Shown piece after piece: positions 17,496-27,686 of a stretch of DNA of 40,126 bases (position 1 is the first letter of the stretch; each line of letters opens with the position of its first letter). Origin of the DNA: Bacteroidaceae bacterium (GTDB taxonomy: Bacteria; Bacteroidota; Bacteroidia; Bacteroidales; Barnesiellaceae_A); NCBI GenBank assembly GCA_017531985.1, contig JAFXJY010000005.1, forward strand, positions 1 to 40,126. The letters run 5' to 3'. The notes under the pieces were generated by a model. It saw only the letters and a list, made by a program, of their open reading frames with translations. It had not been told where the DNA came from and made no database searches. The position numbers and the translations under genes are program-made.

Positions 17496-17665
17496 TTGTC
17501 GGAGAGGCTTGTACAGTCCTATGTTTATGGCACCTCGCGAGAGGCGATTGTGACACAGACAATCATCCGATGATAAATATTAGGTTATATGATTGTAAGC
17601 GTAATCAGGATTTTATCCATGTCTACCCATCGGAGTGGAATTGTATAAAATTCTGATTATTTTTT
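17496..17665 (+). ncRNA. Candidate small non-coding RNA of about 170 nt
   Basis: A consensus promoter ending at 17492 and an intrinsic terminator ending at 17665 define a transcript of about 170 nt in the 564-base gap between purH and the next gene. No reading frame in it looks like a protein; one 72-codon frame (17438-17656) begins upstream of the predicted transcription start. Foldable pieces can be seen: CCTC-GCGA-GAGG with a GNRA tetraloop (near 17532-17544), GATTGT...ACAATC (near 17546-17564), and a possible pairing of GTCGGA near the 5' end with TCCGAT about 70 bases on. It could be 6S RNA by its size, but I cannot recognise a conserved 6S, SRP, tmRNA or RNase P core, so the class is left open. 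Confidence 0.5.
17602..17665 (+). terminator. Intrinsic terminator of the candidate small RNA
   Basis: TAATCAGGATTTTAT (17602-17616) pairs over 15 bp, with one G-U, with ATAAAATTCTGATTA (17645-17659). The stem has a 28-base loop and is followed immediately by TTTTTT (17660-17665). The long loop is unusual for a simple terminator and may have its own role. Confidence 0.7.
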
Positions 17666-17804
17666 GGGGGAGGGGTGGTATGTGGAGAGTGGAATATCCT
17701 TAAAAATAAAAAAAATTTCACCCTCGGGAACAAAACAGACCGTTCATGTGTTTAATTAATTAGAGAGTATCAACAACACATATCACACTCATATAATCGA
17801 CATT

Positions 17805-18710
17805 ATGATCAGAGCATTTTTTTTCGACTACGAAGAACAACTATTATACGCATTGAGCAAGCTACTCAACAACCATTATCACACCACCCGATTTATCAGA
17901 ACACCCCACAGCAGCTCGGTTGTGGAAGAATATTTTCCATTATTCCGTCGAGTAGGGTACTTCTCGTTGGCACTTTCAGGAGGTGAAGCCATCAATAAGA
18001 TGTTACGGTACTGGCACAACCATCCATCGGAAATTGACTTTACATACGACACCGAATATTATTGGCTCAACGAGTGCTGCGTACCTTATAATGACGAACA
18101 AAGTGTCTACGGGAATGCACATCAAGCCTTTTTCAGCCACACTTACATCCCACCCGAAAGAATACACCCCATACGCTACTATGGTCAACCCGAAGATGAG
18201 ATACATCGATATGCAGCACAACTACCATCCTCATCGGGGATACAATACAACCCGACTTTTCATCTCGAAGACAGCAACAGAACACTGACCAACTTCTGTT
18301 CACCCTATCACTGTGCAGTCATTACTCTTGACAACAACCACATGATACCCACAACATCTGTCAACTCCCCTCTCATATTCTCCAACACCCCCTACTACAC
18401 CTTTAAGAACACCGACACACAGCACACACACATTGCAGCATCAATCGAGTTATTAAGTAAAATACCTCGCATCGTCATAGTACTTATAGGGCAAGATGAC
18501 TCTCACATCATCGAAGATTTATACTACGGCAACAACACCAGTCACCCTATGATACAATTATTACTGCAACACCCCAATGTACACATCCTTGTCGATAATA
18601 AAAAGATGGAGACTGTGATATATCCTGAACGCCAAAGCTTTGGCTACCTCTTTCCGCATGGTAAAATTAACCTTACGAATACTCCATTAGGCGAATTTTT
18701 AAATTTATGA
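17805..18710 (+). CDS. Divergent 6-phosphogluconolactonase-like protein, probably not catalytic
   Basis: The 301-residue product has the layout of the DevB/NagB-type 6-phosphogluconolactonase fold. FSLALSGGEAINKML at about residues 53-67 matches the phosphate-binding LSGGSTP region; FTYDTEYYWLNECCVP at 79-94 matches the block normally reading WVDERCVP; and IPPERIHPI at 115-123 matches the following IPxENVHRI block. Key positions differ: the family's DER becomes NEC, and the glycine-rich catalytic GxGxDGHTxSxFP segment, expected just after YAAQL (residue 140), is missing. The sequence there is PSSSGIQYNPTFHLED. The C-terminal IVIVLIGQDD and VHILVDNKKM still match the family's later strands. 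No zwf or gnd is nearby. Coding sequence is AT-rich compared with the neighbours. I infer a pseudoenzyme or a changed specificity. Confidence 0.6.
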   Translation: MIRAFFFDYEEQLLYALSKLLNNHYHTTRFIRTPHSSSVVEEYFPLFRRVGYFSLALSGGEAINKMLRYWHNHPSEIDFTYDTEYYWLNECCVPYNDEQSVYGNAHQAFFSHTYIPPERIHPIRYYGQPEDEIHRYAAQLPSSSGIQYNPTFHLEDSNRTLTNFCSPYHCAVITLDNNHMIPTTSVNSPLIFSNTPYYTFKNTDTQHTHIAASIELLSKIPRIVIVLIGQDDSHIIEDLYYGNNTSHPMIQLLLQHPNVHILVDNKKMETVIYPERQSFGYLFPHGKINLTNTPLGEFLNL

Positions 18711-19028
18711 GACACCGCAAATACCATCTTCGACAATTCTTGACAGAAACGCTCCAAAATCAGCGATAAATCGGCAACAAAACAGTGCATCAGTATCGTT
18801 GGTCGTTGACCGCAAAGATCGACATACAGCTCTTTATATCACCTCACGCAACACATCCTCGTCAGGTAAATAATACAAAGAGGTAAGAAAAACTTTCCTC
18901 CGATACATTGTTGCCATTTATGATTTTTTTCATAGAACTGATTTTATTACTGCTCACTTAACAAGCAATATTGTAAAATAGAAGAAAAAGAGTTACCTTT
19001 GGCGTATTAACCAATAAAGAAACAGACA
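18711..19028. other. Intergenic region upstream of the Wzi-like operon
   Basis: This 318-base stretch contains the promoter of the next operon at its right end. The middle holds only a short imperfect hairpin (GAGGTAAG at about 18880 with CTTTCCTC) without a following T run. No terminator for the preceding gene and no coding frame of interest were seen. Confidence 0.55.
18971..19001 (+). promoter_or_regulatory. Promoter of the SmpA-like/Wzi/lipocalin operon
   Basis: TTG at 18971-18973, 20 bases, then TACCTTTG at 18994-19001 match the Bacteroidota consensus exactly. The start codon at 19029 is about 24 bases after the predicted transcription start. Confidence 0.75.
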
Positions 19029-19406
19029 ATGGGTAAGTTTATATCATTTATCTTAGGCATGATAGTGGGTGGTATTCTCTCCATCGCACTACTCGTCATA
19101 GTGGGTACCAGCTACGTTAGCAACGACACCACACATGAGGAAAATGAAGTAGTGAAAGAAGAGGTTAGGAAAGAGCCTATACACACTTTCGAAGTAAAAA
19201 AAGGAAGTAAATACATAGAGTTGCACACCTACATGCCCAAGGACTCGGTAGCTCTGCTATACGGCAAGCCCGACAAAGTGAACATGAACTACAACGAGTA
19301 CAGCGACATCATGGATGAGAAGTGGATATACGAGAATAATTGGGAAATTCCGGAATGTATCTTTGAATTTGAGAATGGCAAACTGACACAAGTAACCTCC
19401 TACTGA
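19029..19406 (+). CDS. Small membrane-anchored protein with an SmpA/BamE-like C-terminal fold
   Basis: The 125-residue product has one N-terminal membrane helix (about residues 3-28, rich in G, I, L and V), then a charged linker and a soluble domain. The latter contains YMPKDSVALLYGKPDKV, followed by EKWIYE and a final strand F.NGKLTQV. The pattern of a short helix, LxGKPD, W.Y and a closing FxNGKL strand resembles the small SmpA/OmlA/BamE-type beta-lactamase-inhibitor-like fold. It lacks a lipobox, so it is likely inner-membrane anchored with the domain outside the cytoplasm. The next gene starts one base after its stop. Function is not known; a role with the Wzi-like outer-membrane protein is suggested only by the operon. 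Confidence 0.7.
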   Translation: MGKFISFILGMIVGGILSIALLVIVGTSYVSNDTTHEENEVVKEEVRKEPIHTFEVKKGSKYIELHTYMPKDSVALLYGKPDKVNMNYNEYSDIMDEKWIYENNWEIPECIFEFENGKLTQVTSY

Positions 19407-19407
19407 T

Positions 19408-20964
19408 ATGCATCGTTCAGTTACATTATTGCTCCTTGCATGGGTTATGGGCGTAGTGACTGCCACCGCTCAGGAGAGTATCGATTATCGCACCGAATTG
19501 TCGGCTCACACCTCATCGGGAACATTTGCACCACATTACATGTCAGCCAACCGATATGGCACAATTGCTAACGGCAGTGGGGCATATCTGCGAGCCGGAG
19601 CATTTATCGACATGGATAGTACACGGCTGTTTTCCTACGCAGCCGGCATTGACCTCATGGGCAACTATGAGACAGCATCGCCGGTGAGAAAATGGAAAGA
19701 CGGAGCATTCACAACCGAGCTGATACGACCTCAGGTATTTCGCCTGCAACAATTATATGTCGATTTTAAATATCGAGCCGTATTCCTATCGATGGGGATG
19801 CGTGAAAAAGCCCATGAAAATCCCATAACCGATCAACATCTCTCATCGGGCAATTTCGTTCTGTCAGGTAATACACGACCCACACCACAAGTACAAGTAG
19901 GATTTCATCGATTTGTCGACATTCCGCTGACCCAAGGATGGGTACAGATAAAGGGCGATATTGCCTACGGCAAGTTTCTCGGCGATGACTACCTGCGTGA
20001 CCACTATGGCTACTACTCATCGTTCATCACTACCAATGTCTACTACCACTACAAGTCATTATACTTTCGCAGCAACCCCTCACAGCCTTTTGTATTTACA
20101 TTAGGAATAGAAGACGGAGTCCAATTTGGAGGCGACATAGACACTTACCGCGATGGAAAACTTGTATCATCGACCATCGCACCCATTACTGTCAAGTCGT
20201 TCCTTCAAGCCTTTCTTCCCAGTGCCGGAGACGAGACAGCAGCCACCGGCGACCAACTCTTTGTCTATGGCAACCATGTAGGAGCGATAGATATGGCAGC
20301 CGAGTACACCTTTGCCGACCGTTCACAATTGAGAGCCTACACCCAGTGGATATATGAGGACGGGTCGGGTATGGCTAAACAGAACGGCATGGATGGACTG
20401 TGGGGTATATCCTACCACACCCACCGTCGCAGTGTGCTGTCGGATATTCTCATCGAATATATAGGACTCAACAATCAGAGCGGCTCCATTCCTTGGCAAC
20501 CGACCGACCGACCGGGAACTCCGGTTTCAACCGAAGTTTCGGGCGGCGATGACTACTACAACAACTTCCTATTCAACGGTTGGCAGCAAGGAGGATTTGG
20601 ACTGGGTACACCCATGTCTCCCTCCATCATGTACAACACCGATGGCTACATGCGATACCTCAACACCCGCGTCAGAGGTGTACATCTGGCTTTACAAGGA
20701 TACATGAACAACGACTGGCAATATCGTATCATGGCTTCATTTCGCGAGGCATGGGGAACCCCTTTCATCCCTGCCCGAGAGGATAAACATCAAGGAGCTA
20801 TGCTCATCGAATGCACCTATACCCCCATGAAACTTAATGGGTGGAGATTCTGTGGCTCCATAGCCGTCGACGCCGGCAATCTCACAGGCGACAATGTAGG
20901 TATCATGTTCAGCATCAGCAAGAGTGGAACATTATTCAACTTTAAGAAAAACGACAAGCGATGA
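19408..20964 (+). CDS. Capsule assembly Wzi-like outer-membrane protein
   Basis: The 518-residue product begins with a signal peptide (MHRSVTLLLLAWVMGVVTAT, cleaved before QES). The mature chain is made of alternating strands rich in Y, W and G, as in a large outer-membrane barrel. Features I associate with the Bacteroidales Wzi-like family include FAPHYMSANRYGTI near the N-terminus, the QQLYVDFKYRAVFLSMGMREK strand, and the later QVQVGFHRFVDIP block. Wzi in E. coli holds capsule polysaccharide at the cell surface. No capsule-synthesis genes are in the window, so a role in capsule retention is inferred from the family alone. It begins one base after the upstream stop and overlaps the downstream gene by 4 bases, so all three are coupled. 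Confidence 0.8.
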   Translation: MHRSVTLLLLAWVMGVVTATAQESIDYRTELSAHTSSGTFAPHYMSANRYGTIANGSGAYLRAGAFIDMDSTRLFSYAAGIDLMGNYETASPVRKWKDGAFTTELIRPQVFRLQQLYVDFKYRAVFLSMGMREKAHENPITDQHLSSGNFVLSGNTRPTPQVQVGFHRFVDIPLTQGWVQIKGDIAYGKFLGDDYLRDHYGYYSSFITTNVYYHYKSLYFRSNPSQPFVFTLGIEDGVQFGGDIDTYRDGKLVSSTIAPITVKSFLQAFLPSAGDETAATGDQLFVYGNHVGAIDMAAEYTFADRSQLRAYTQWIYEDGSGMAKQNGMDGLWGISYHTHRRSVLSDILIEYIGLNNQSGSIPWQPTDRPGTPVSTEVSGGDDYYNNFLFNGWQQGGFGLGTPMSPSIMYNTDGYMRYLNTRVRGVHLALQGYMNNDWQYRIMASFREAWGTPFIPAREDKHQGAMLIECTYTPMKLNGWRFCGSIAVDAGNLTGDNVGIMFSISKSGTLFNFKKNDKR

Positions 20965-21416
20965 AACATTTTATTGGCATAACCATATTGACCATTGCAA
21001 TGTGCTGTATGAGCAGCCTCACTTCATGCATGCAGAATAACGGCTACATAGGCGACTTGTGGGGACAATGGAGACTCGAAGAGATTACAACAGATAAGAT
21101 GGTAGAGGAATGTGACACGGTATTCTTTTCGTTTCAATCGAACGTTTTCCAAGTGCGTAAAGTCATATATAGCAGTTACGACTACACTGCCTTTACGGGG
21201 ATTTACGAGCGTAGCGATGAGATGATAAAATTTGACTTTCTCAACTTCAACAGCAATGATATTGTCACAGCCGAGGACTCAGCTGCAATGTTGCAAGAAT
21301 TGCAAAGACTTTACATCTATGAGGTATCCCCCACATTCGATATAAAGAGTCTCAATCGCAACAATATGATACTGCAACACAACAATCACGAATATTACTT
21401 CAAGAAACTCAATTAA
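20961..21416 (+). CDS. Lipocalin-like lipoprotein (DUF4847-like)
   Basis: The 151-residue product has a lipobox: MKHFIGITILTIAMCCMSSL then TSC, with Cys23 as the likely acylated residue (the earlier CC is inside the hydrophobic stretch). The mature chain starts NNGYIGDLWGQWRLEEI, the opening strand pattern of Bacteroidales lipocalin-like (DUF4847-type) domains, followed by strand repeats and a closing EYYFKKLN. The gene overlaps the Wzi-like gene by 4 bases (ATGA), so translation is probably coupled. Binding of a small hydrophobic or sugar ligand is possible for the fold but nothing in the sequence proves it. No clear terminator was found in the 248 bases to the convergent gene. Confidence 0.72.
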   Translation: MKHFIGITILTIAMCCMSSLTSCMQNNGYIGDLWGQWRLEEITTDKMVEECDTVFFSFQSNVFQVRKVIYSSYDYTAFTGIYERSDEMIKFDFLNFNSNDIVTAEDSAAMLQELQRLYIYEVSPTFDIKSLNRNNMILQHNNHEYYFKKLN

Positions 21417-21664
21417 GAGAAGTTCTATAAATTAGGTCGGGTCGATTGATTGGGACAATTATTTCGGTTATATTCCCAACTCCTTACGTTGCTATACAAG
21501 CATCGCAGCGGATTAAAAATAAGAAAGATAGCCATTTCGACATATTACACTATCTCAATAGTGACTTCCGATAATCAAAGTCACATATCCTTGTTTATAG
21601 AACCTACCATAAGAATGGCCTTGTACACGGTTGCTCAATATTAAGCCATTCGCCATCGAACGCA

Positions 21665-22237
21665 TCACAGATAACGAACCTTATAATCCTCCTCCTCGCT
21701 CGAACGCTGCGGATAGACACGTTTCATTCCCATCCTGTTGTATTCACTATCGCGACCCTCGTCCTTGCCGGCCGAACCGAAGAGTATGTAACGACCATCA
21801 TCATCAAGTCGCACAAATGATGTAAAATCGCGACGAGGAATAACATAACCCTCAAACAACGTAATGCGTTTCAAATCGTCCGACACACCTTGTTCGAGGT
21901 AACCTATCACCGCACCGATAGCTGTCGTACCCGCTCGATAGTTGCCACTCCACAGCCTGATGCGGTGCGTGTAGAAAGAGCCATGCACATAGTCATTGAC
22001 ACGCTCTAACATTACATAGCAATTACTCTCCTTGCCCATCAACAACCACACCCCCTCCCAGTCGTCGATAGCAGCAGTATCGAGATATGCAACAAAGCGT
22101 GCTTTATCGATAGGCTCAGCCGTTTCATTCAACGGACGCACATTCTCGTAAGCTCGCAAGCCTGCAAGATTGCAGCCCATCATCATGAGTACGACGACCG
22201 CACCTAACAATATCGACCATGAGGTAACTCGCACCAC
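21665..22237 (-). CDS. Uncharacterised lipoprotein
   Basis: The 190-residue product starts at a GTG that overlaps the TAG stop of the upstream DUF3078 gene by one base, so translation is likely coupled. A signal segment of about 20 residues leads to MMMGC, a lipobox with Cys22. The mature part contains WEGVWLLMGKESNCYVMLERVND, a strand-rich stretch and ends in a charged tail. I do not recognise a family. Being outside the cytoplasm and paired with a DUF3078 outer-membrane protein, an accessory envelope role is a reasonable inference. The convergent lipocalin-like gene ends 248 bases away, with no clear terminator in between. Confidence 0.7.
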   Translation of the reverse strand: MVRVTSWSILLGAVVVLMMMGCNLAGLRAYENVRPLNETAEPIDKARFVAYLDTAAIDDWEGVWLLMGKESNCYVMLERVNDYVHGSFYTHRIRLWSGNYRAGTTAIGAVIGYLEQGVSDDLKRITLFEGYVIPRRDFTSFVRLDDDGRYILFGSAGKDEGRDSEYNRMGMKRVYPQRSSEEEDYKVRYL

Positions 22238-23547
22238 TATATCTTATAAGAGAAACCTATACTGAGCAACTCCTTGATTTGCAAGTAACCTAATTGCGGA
22301 TCTTTTGCCACGCTGTTATCAAATCGCAAATCCAAATATACGCGAGCTGAAAAGTAATTGGAGAACGAGAAATCAAAAGCATTGGTCCACTCCACAAGAG
22401 CCGTCTTATAATTGGTAAACGCATACACATGACTCATCCATTGTATGTTATAACGGAAATTCCATGTAAGCATATAATCCAACGAAGAACCGACCTCGTT
22501 ACGAGTACGTCCCTTATCGATACCAAACTTGGTAGGGTCAATGTCGGGCAACGCCACAAAACGCAAGTTGTAAGAAAGTGGAGAGAGAGTGAGCGTATGC
22601 GATAACTTGACCGGCTTGGTATAGCTGTGCGAATAGGACATACCAAGACCCACATTCAACTCACCGGGCGAGAAGAACTCGGCTTGTTTCACATTAGAAT
22701 TGGGTTCATAGTTGGTCAACAGCTGCGTCTTGAACAACATTGATGCCGAATAGTAGAACTTTCCGAAGGCTTTGTAACCAAACTTGGAATTTATCTGAAA
22801 CAAATCCTCACTCACACGCACCTTGTGAACCGTATCCTCGGCCGAGGTGATAAGATTAAACTTCCACTGCACCAAATTCTCAAAGAGCAACTTACCCGAA
22901 GGATCGTTATAATTGTATGTAAACAATTGGTCGCTCAACAGATTGAGACTTGTGGCACCACCTTGATACCAATTGTCCGACACATACACTTGTGAAATCT
23001 GTATATTACTACTGAACGATGTAATCCAACGTTTCACCTTTACAGGTTCGGTCGGTATGTCGGTCGTTGTGGCCACAATGGGCTTTTCGACAATGGTAAC
23101 AGTCTGTTTCGTAGGGTCATTTACAATAATATATTCCTTCGGAGCCTTAGGCAGGTTCTTAGTATTATACTTGACAAGATCAGGGCGATTGACCATCACA
23201 TAGTTGCGTGCTGCACGCAAACGACGAGCCTGACGATTGGCATTGACGAGCCACATATTATACTCCTTCTCTCGGACAACCCGTTGCGATGACAATATCA
23301 CATTGCTATCACATTGCAACGTCTCGAAGGGGACATTCTCTTGCTTATCGAACACCAATGGCATGAACAATACGCTTGTAGCATAACCCGGCAAGCCATT
23401 GTCTATAACATCATCTATTCTCGACAAGAATATCGCTTGATCAACAGTATCGACCGCGATACTATCAACAACAACCTCTTGTGCCTTCACCGAAGTGCTG
23501 CACAAGAGACTACATAGCAACAAGATAGCATATACAATATTTTTCAT
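22237..23547 (-). CDS. DUF3078 family outer-membrane protein
   Basis: The 436-residue product begins with the signal peptide MKNIVYAILLLCSLLCST (cleaved near VKA-Q). The N-terminal 160 residues are a linker with ARRLRAARNYVMVNRPDLVKY and EYIIVNDPTKQTV. After it come the DUF3078-type barrel strands starting with VYVSDNWYQGGATSLNLLS, then a series of Y/W/F-rich strands, ending in LLSIGFSYKI. DUF3078 proteins occur widely in Bacteroidota and are predicted outer-membrane barrels without a known role. A short 5' region upstream contains the -7-like TATCTTCG on the minus strand (one mismatch), not strong enough to list. The downstream lipoprotein starts at its stop codon. Confidence 0.85.
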   Translation of the reverse strand: MKNIVYAILLLCSLLCSTSVKAQEVVVDSIAVDTVDQAIFLSRIDDVIDNGLPGYATSVLFMPLVFDKQENVPFETLQCDSNVILSSQRVVREKEYNMWLVNANRQARRLRAARNYVMVNRPDLVKYNTKNLPKAPKEYIIVNDPTKQTVTIVEKPIVATTTDIPTEPVKVKRWITSFSSNIQISQVYVSDNWYQGGATSLNLLSDQLFTYNYNDPSGKLLFENLVQWKFNLITSAEDTVHKVRVSEDLFQINSKFGYKAFGKFYYSASMLFKTQLLTNYEPNSNVKQAEFFSPGELNVGLGMSYSHSYTKPVKLSHTLTLSPLSYNLRFVALPDIDPTKFGIDKGRTRNEVGSSLDYMLTWNFRYNIQWMSHVYAFTNYKTALVEWTNAFDFSFSNYFSARVYLDLRFDNSVAKDPQLGYLQIKELLSIGFSYKI

Positions 23548-23676
23548 CTTTTATAAGCTGTTAAAATTGATGTTGCGAAGATAATATAAATAAAATGCAA
23601 AACGAAATATTTTGCGATAATAAACCACACAAAAATCTACCGCGTAACAAATAACCCGCCGTTTATTGACACACTA

Positions 23677-23710
23677 TTGACTAAACAACACCCCAAAAGT
23701 ATTATCTTTG
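23677..23710 (+). promoter_or_regulatory. Promoter in front of the decayed gene
   Basis: TATCTTTG at 23703-23710 matches TAnnTTTG. A TTG at 23677-23679 lies 23 bases upstream, a little longer than usual. The ATG of the decayed gene is 26 bases downstream. Confidence 0.5.
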
Positions 23711-23735
23711 CCATATAATTTAGTAAAACACTACT

Positions 23736-25638
<1,903 letters not shown>

Positions 25639-25676
25639 AACAACACTTACAAAATATACAAATTTAAACTTAAAAC

Positions 25677-27611
25677 ATGGATAAAAACACGGTCATTGGA
25701 TTTGTATTGATGATTGCCGTAGTAATCGGCTTCTTATGGTTTACACAACCCTCCACCGAGGAAATACAAGCACAACAACGCTACAACGACTCAATTGCAG
25801 CAGTGCAAGCAGTTCAAGAACTGGAATTGCAAGCATGGCAACAACAAGCCGACTCGGCGGCACGAGCCTCCCTGCCGGTGGTTGTTGATAGTCTTACAGC
25901 CGACTCATTACACAAGGCCGAACTCATAGCACAATATGGAGCATTTGCCACTACTGCCGAAGGCGTAAATGAAACCATCACACTCGAAAACGATGTTGTG
26001 GCACTCGAATTTTCAAGCCGCGGTGGCTACTTGCAGAAAGCCACTCTCAAAGATTACAAAAACTACACAGGCAAAGACACCTCCAATGTAGTCCTCTTTG
26101 AGGGTAACGACAACCGCTATGGCTTCATCTTCAAGTCAGGTGCAAGAGTAATAGACACTCAAAACCTCTATTTCACGCCTACCGTCACCGATAGTACAGT
26201 TGACATGACACTCCATCTGGCAGGAGATGCCAAATGGAACATCCGCTATGCCCTTACTCCCGGCGATTATCGCTTGAAAATGGACATAACACAGAGTGGC
26301 ATGGAGAAGGTAATACCCATGAACACTGTCAACCTTGACATGTACTGGGACATGAAGATGCCTCGCCAAGAGAAAGGTCGCATGTTTGAACAGAACAATA
26401 GCGGATTGTACTACAAATACACCGGTGACAATGTCGACAACCTTAAAAACAATGGCGACCAAGACAAGCATGCCAAGACAAGCCTCAAATGGATAGGTTA
26501 CAAAGACCAGTTCTTCTCCACCGCATTCATTGCCGACAACAACTTCGACGAGGCATACTTGGTATCGGAGTCGCTCGACAAAGACCCCATCTATCTGAAA
26601 AAGTTCCACAGCGAAGCCGTTATTGACTACACTCCCATGAACAATGAAGTAGGTTCATTCTCAATCTTCATGGGACCTAACGATTACAAACTATTCCGCT
26701 CATACGACAAAGGTGCGGATAAAATGGAGCGTCTTGATCTCGACCGAGTTATACCACTCGGATGGCCTCTATTCCGCTGGATCAACACCTTAATTATAAT
26801 TAATGTATTTGACTTCCTCGGTAAGTTCATCAGCAACTATGGACTCATCATCTTCTTGCTCACAATCTTCATCAAGCTCATCTTGTTCCCCTTTACCTAC
26901 AAGTCGTACAAGTCACAAGCCAAGATGAGAGTACTGCAACCCAAGATTCAGGCACTCAATGAGAAGTATCCCGACCCCGAGGATGCGATGAAGAAACAAA
27001 ATGCCATGATGGACTTATACAGCAAAGCCGGAGTCAACCCCATGGGTGGTTGTCTGCCTATGTTGCTGCAAATGCCCATCTTGGTAGCCATGTTCTCCTT
27101 CTTCCCCTCATCGATTGAGTTGCGAGGCGAATCATTCCTGTGGGCAAAAGATCTTTCATCATACGATGCTATTGTTGAATGGAGTACTTACATCCCCCTC
27201 ATTACACCCTATTTCGGTAACCACATCAGCCTCTTCTGCTTACTCATGACCATTACCAACATCCTCTACACCAAGGTAACCATGGCTCAAAGCGGACAAG
27301 AGACAATGCCGGGCATGAAATGGATGATGTACTTAATGCCGGTTATGTTCATGGTATTCTTCAACAACTACGCCTCAGGACTTAGCTACTACTATTTCCT
27401 CTCATTGTTGATTACCATTATCCAAACATGGGCTTTCCGCAAGTTTGTCGACGAAAAGAAAGTATTGGCCGAACTTGAAGCTAATGCCAAGAAACCTCGC
27501 AAAAAAAGCAGTTTCATGGCACGCCTTGAAGAGGCTCAGAAACAACAAGAAGCACTCCTTCGCGAACAACGCAAGCAACAGGCCAAGCACAACGGTAAAG
27601 GTCGCCACTAA
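25677..27611 (+). CDS. yidC: Membrane protein insertase YidC
   Basis: YidC inserts proteins into the inner membrane, alone or with SecYEG. The 644-residue product has an N-terminal membrane anchor at residues 5-22, a large periplasmic beta-sandwich domain to about 350, and then the conserved 60KD insertase region starting with LGKFISNYGLIIFLLT, KLILFPFTYKSYKSQAKM, the cytoplasmic hairpin QALNEKYPDPEDAMKKQ, and GCLPMLLQMPILVAMFSFF. The C-terminus is highly basic (KKPRKKSS, HNGKGRH), which in the family helps ribosome binding. It is longer than E. coli YidC (548), as usual in Bacteroidota. An intrinsic terminator follows about 40 bases after the stop. Confidence 0.97.
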   Translation: MDKNTVIGFVLMIAVVIGFLWFTQPSTEEIQAQQRYNDSIAAVQAVQELELQAWQQQADSAARASLPVVVDSLTADSLHKAELIAQYGAFATTAEGVNETITLENDVVALEFSSRGGYLQKATLKDYKNYTGKDTSNVVLFEGNDNRYGFIFKSGARVIDTQNLYFTPTVTDSTVDMTLHLAGDAKWNIRYALTPGDYRLKMDITQSGMEKVIPMNTVNLDMYWDMKMPRQEKGRMFEQNNSGLYYKYTGDNVDNLKNNGDQDKHAKTSLKWIGYKDQFFSTAFIADNNFDEAYLVSESLDKDPIYLKKFHSEAVIDYTPMNNEVGSFSIFMGPNDYKLFRSYDKGADKMERLDLDRVIPLGWPLFRWINTLIIINVFDFLGKFISNYGLIIFLLTIFIKLILFPFTYKSYKSQAKMRVLQPKIQALNEKYPDPEDAMKKQNAMMDLYSKAGVNPMGGCLPMLLQMPILVAMFSFFPSSIELRGESFLWAKDLSSYDAIVEWSTYIPLITPYFGNHISLFCLLMTITNILYTKVTMAQSGQETMPGMKWMMYLMPVMFMVFFNNYASGLSYYYFLSLLITIIQTWAFRKFVDEKKVLAELEANAKKPRKKSSFMARLEEAQKQQEALLREQRKQQAKHNGKGRH

Positions 27612-27646
27612 AAATAATTGCGTAACCAGTTCCACAACATAGATAG

Positions 27647-27686
27647 TAAGCGAATGTTTTCACAGCGAAAACATTCGTTTGCTGTT
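27647..27686 (+). terminator. Intrinsic terminator after yidC
   Basis: CGAATGTTTTC at 27651-27661 pairs perfectly with GAAAACATTCG at 27667-27677 (11 bp, 5-base loop), extended by G-U and A-T pairs outside, and is followed by TTTGCTGTTTC. The T tract is poor. About 200 bases then lead to the next gene, with only a mismatched -7-like TACCTTTA at 27848. Confidence 0.65.

Noticed and set aside
17438..17656. 72-codon plus-strand frame between purH and the phosphogluconolactonase-like gene
   Set aside because: Starts upstream of the promoter found at 17462-17492, contains the promoter and the terminator stem, and has no protein-like pattern. The RNA interpretation is preferred.
18870..18905. Imperfect hairpin as a terminator of the phosphogluconolactonase-like gene
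   Set aside because: Only eight positions with a mismatch and no following T run in either direction.
21450..21644. Short plus-strand frame between the lipocalin-like gene and the convergent lipoprotein
   Set aside because: Low-complexity, no start context or domain; the region is simply a convergent spacer.
23548..23640. Promoter for the DUF3078 gene on the minus strand (TATCTTCG)
   Set aside because: One mismatch in the most conserved part and the nearest TTTG is only 14 bases away; not strong enough to list as a feature.
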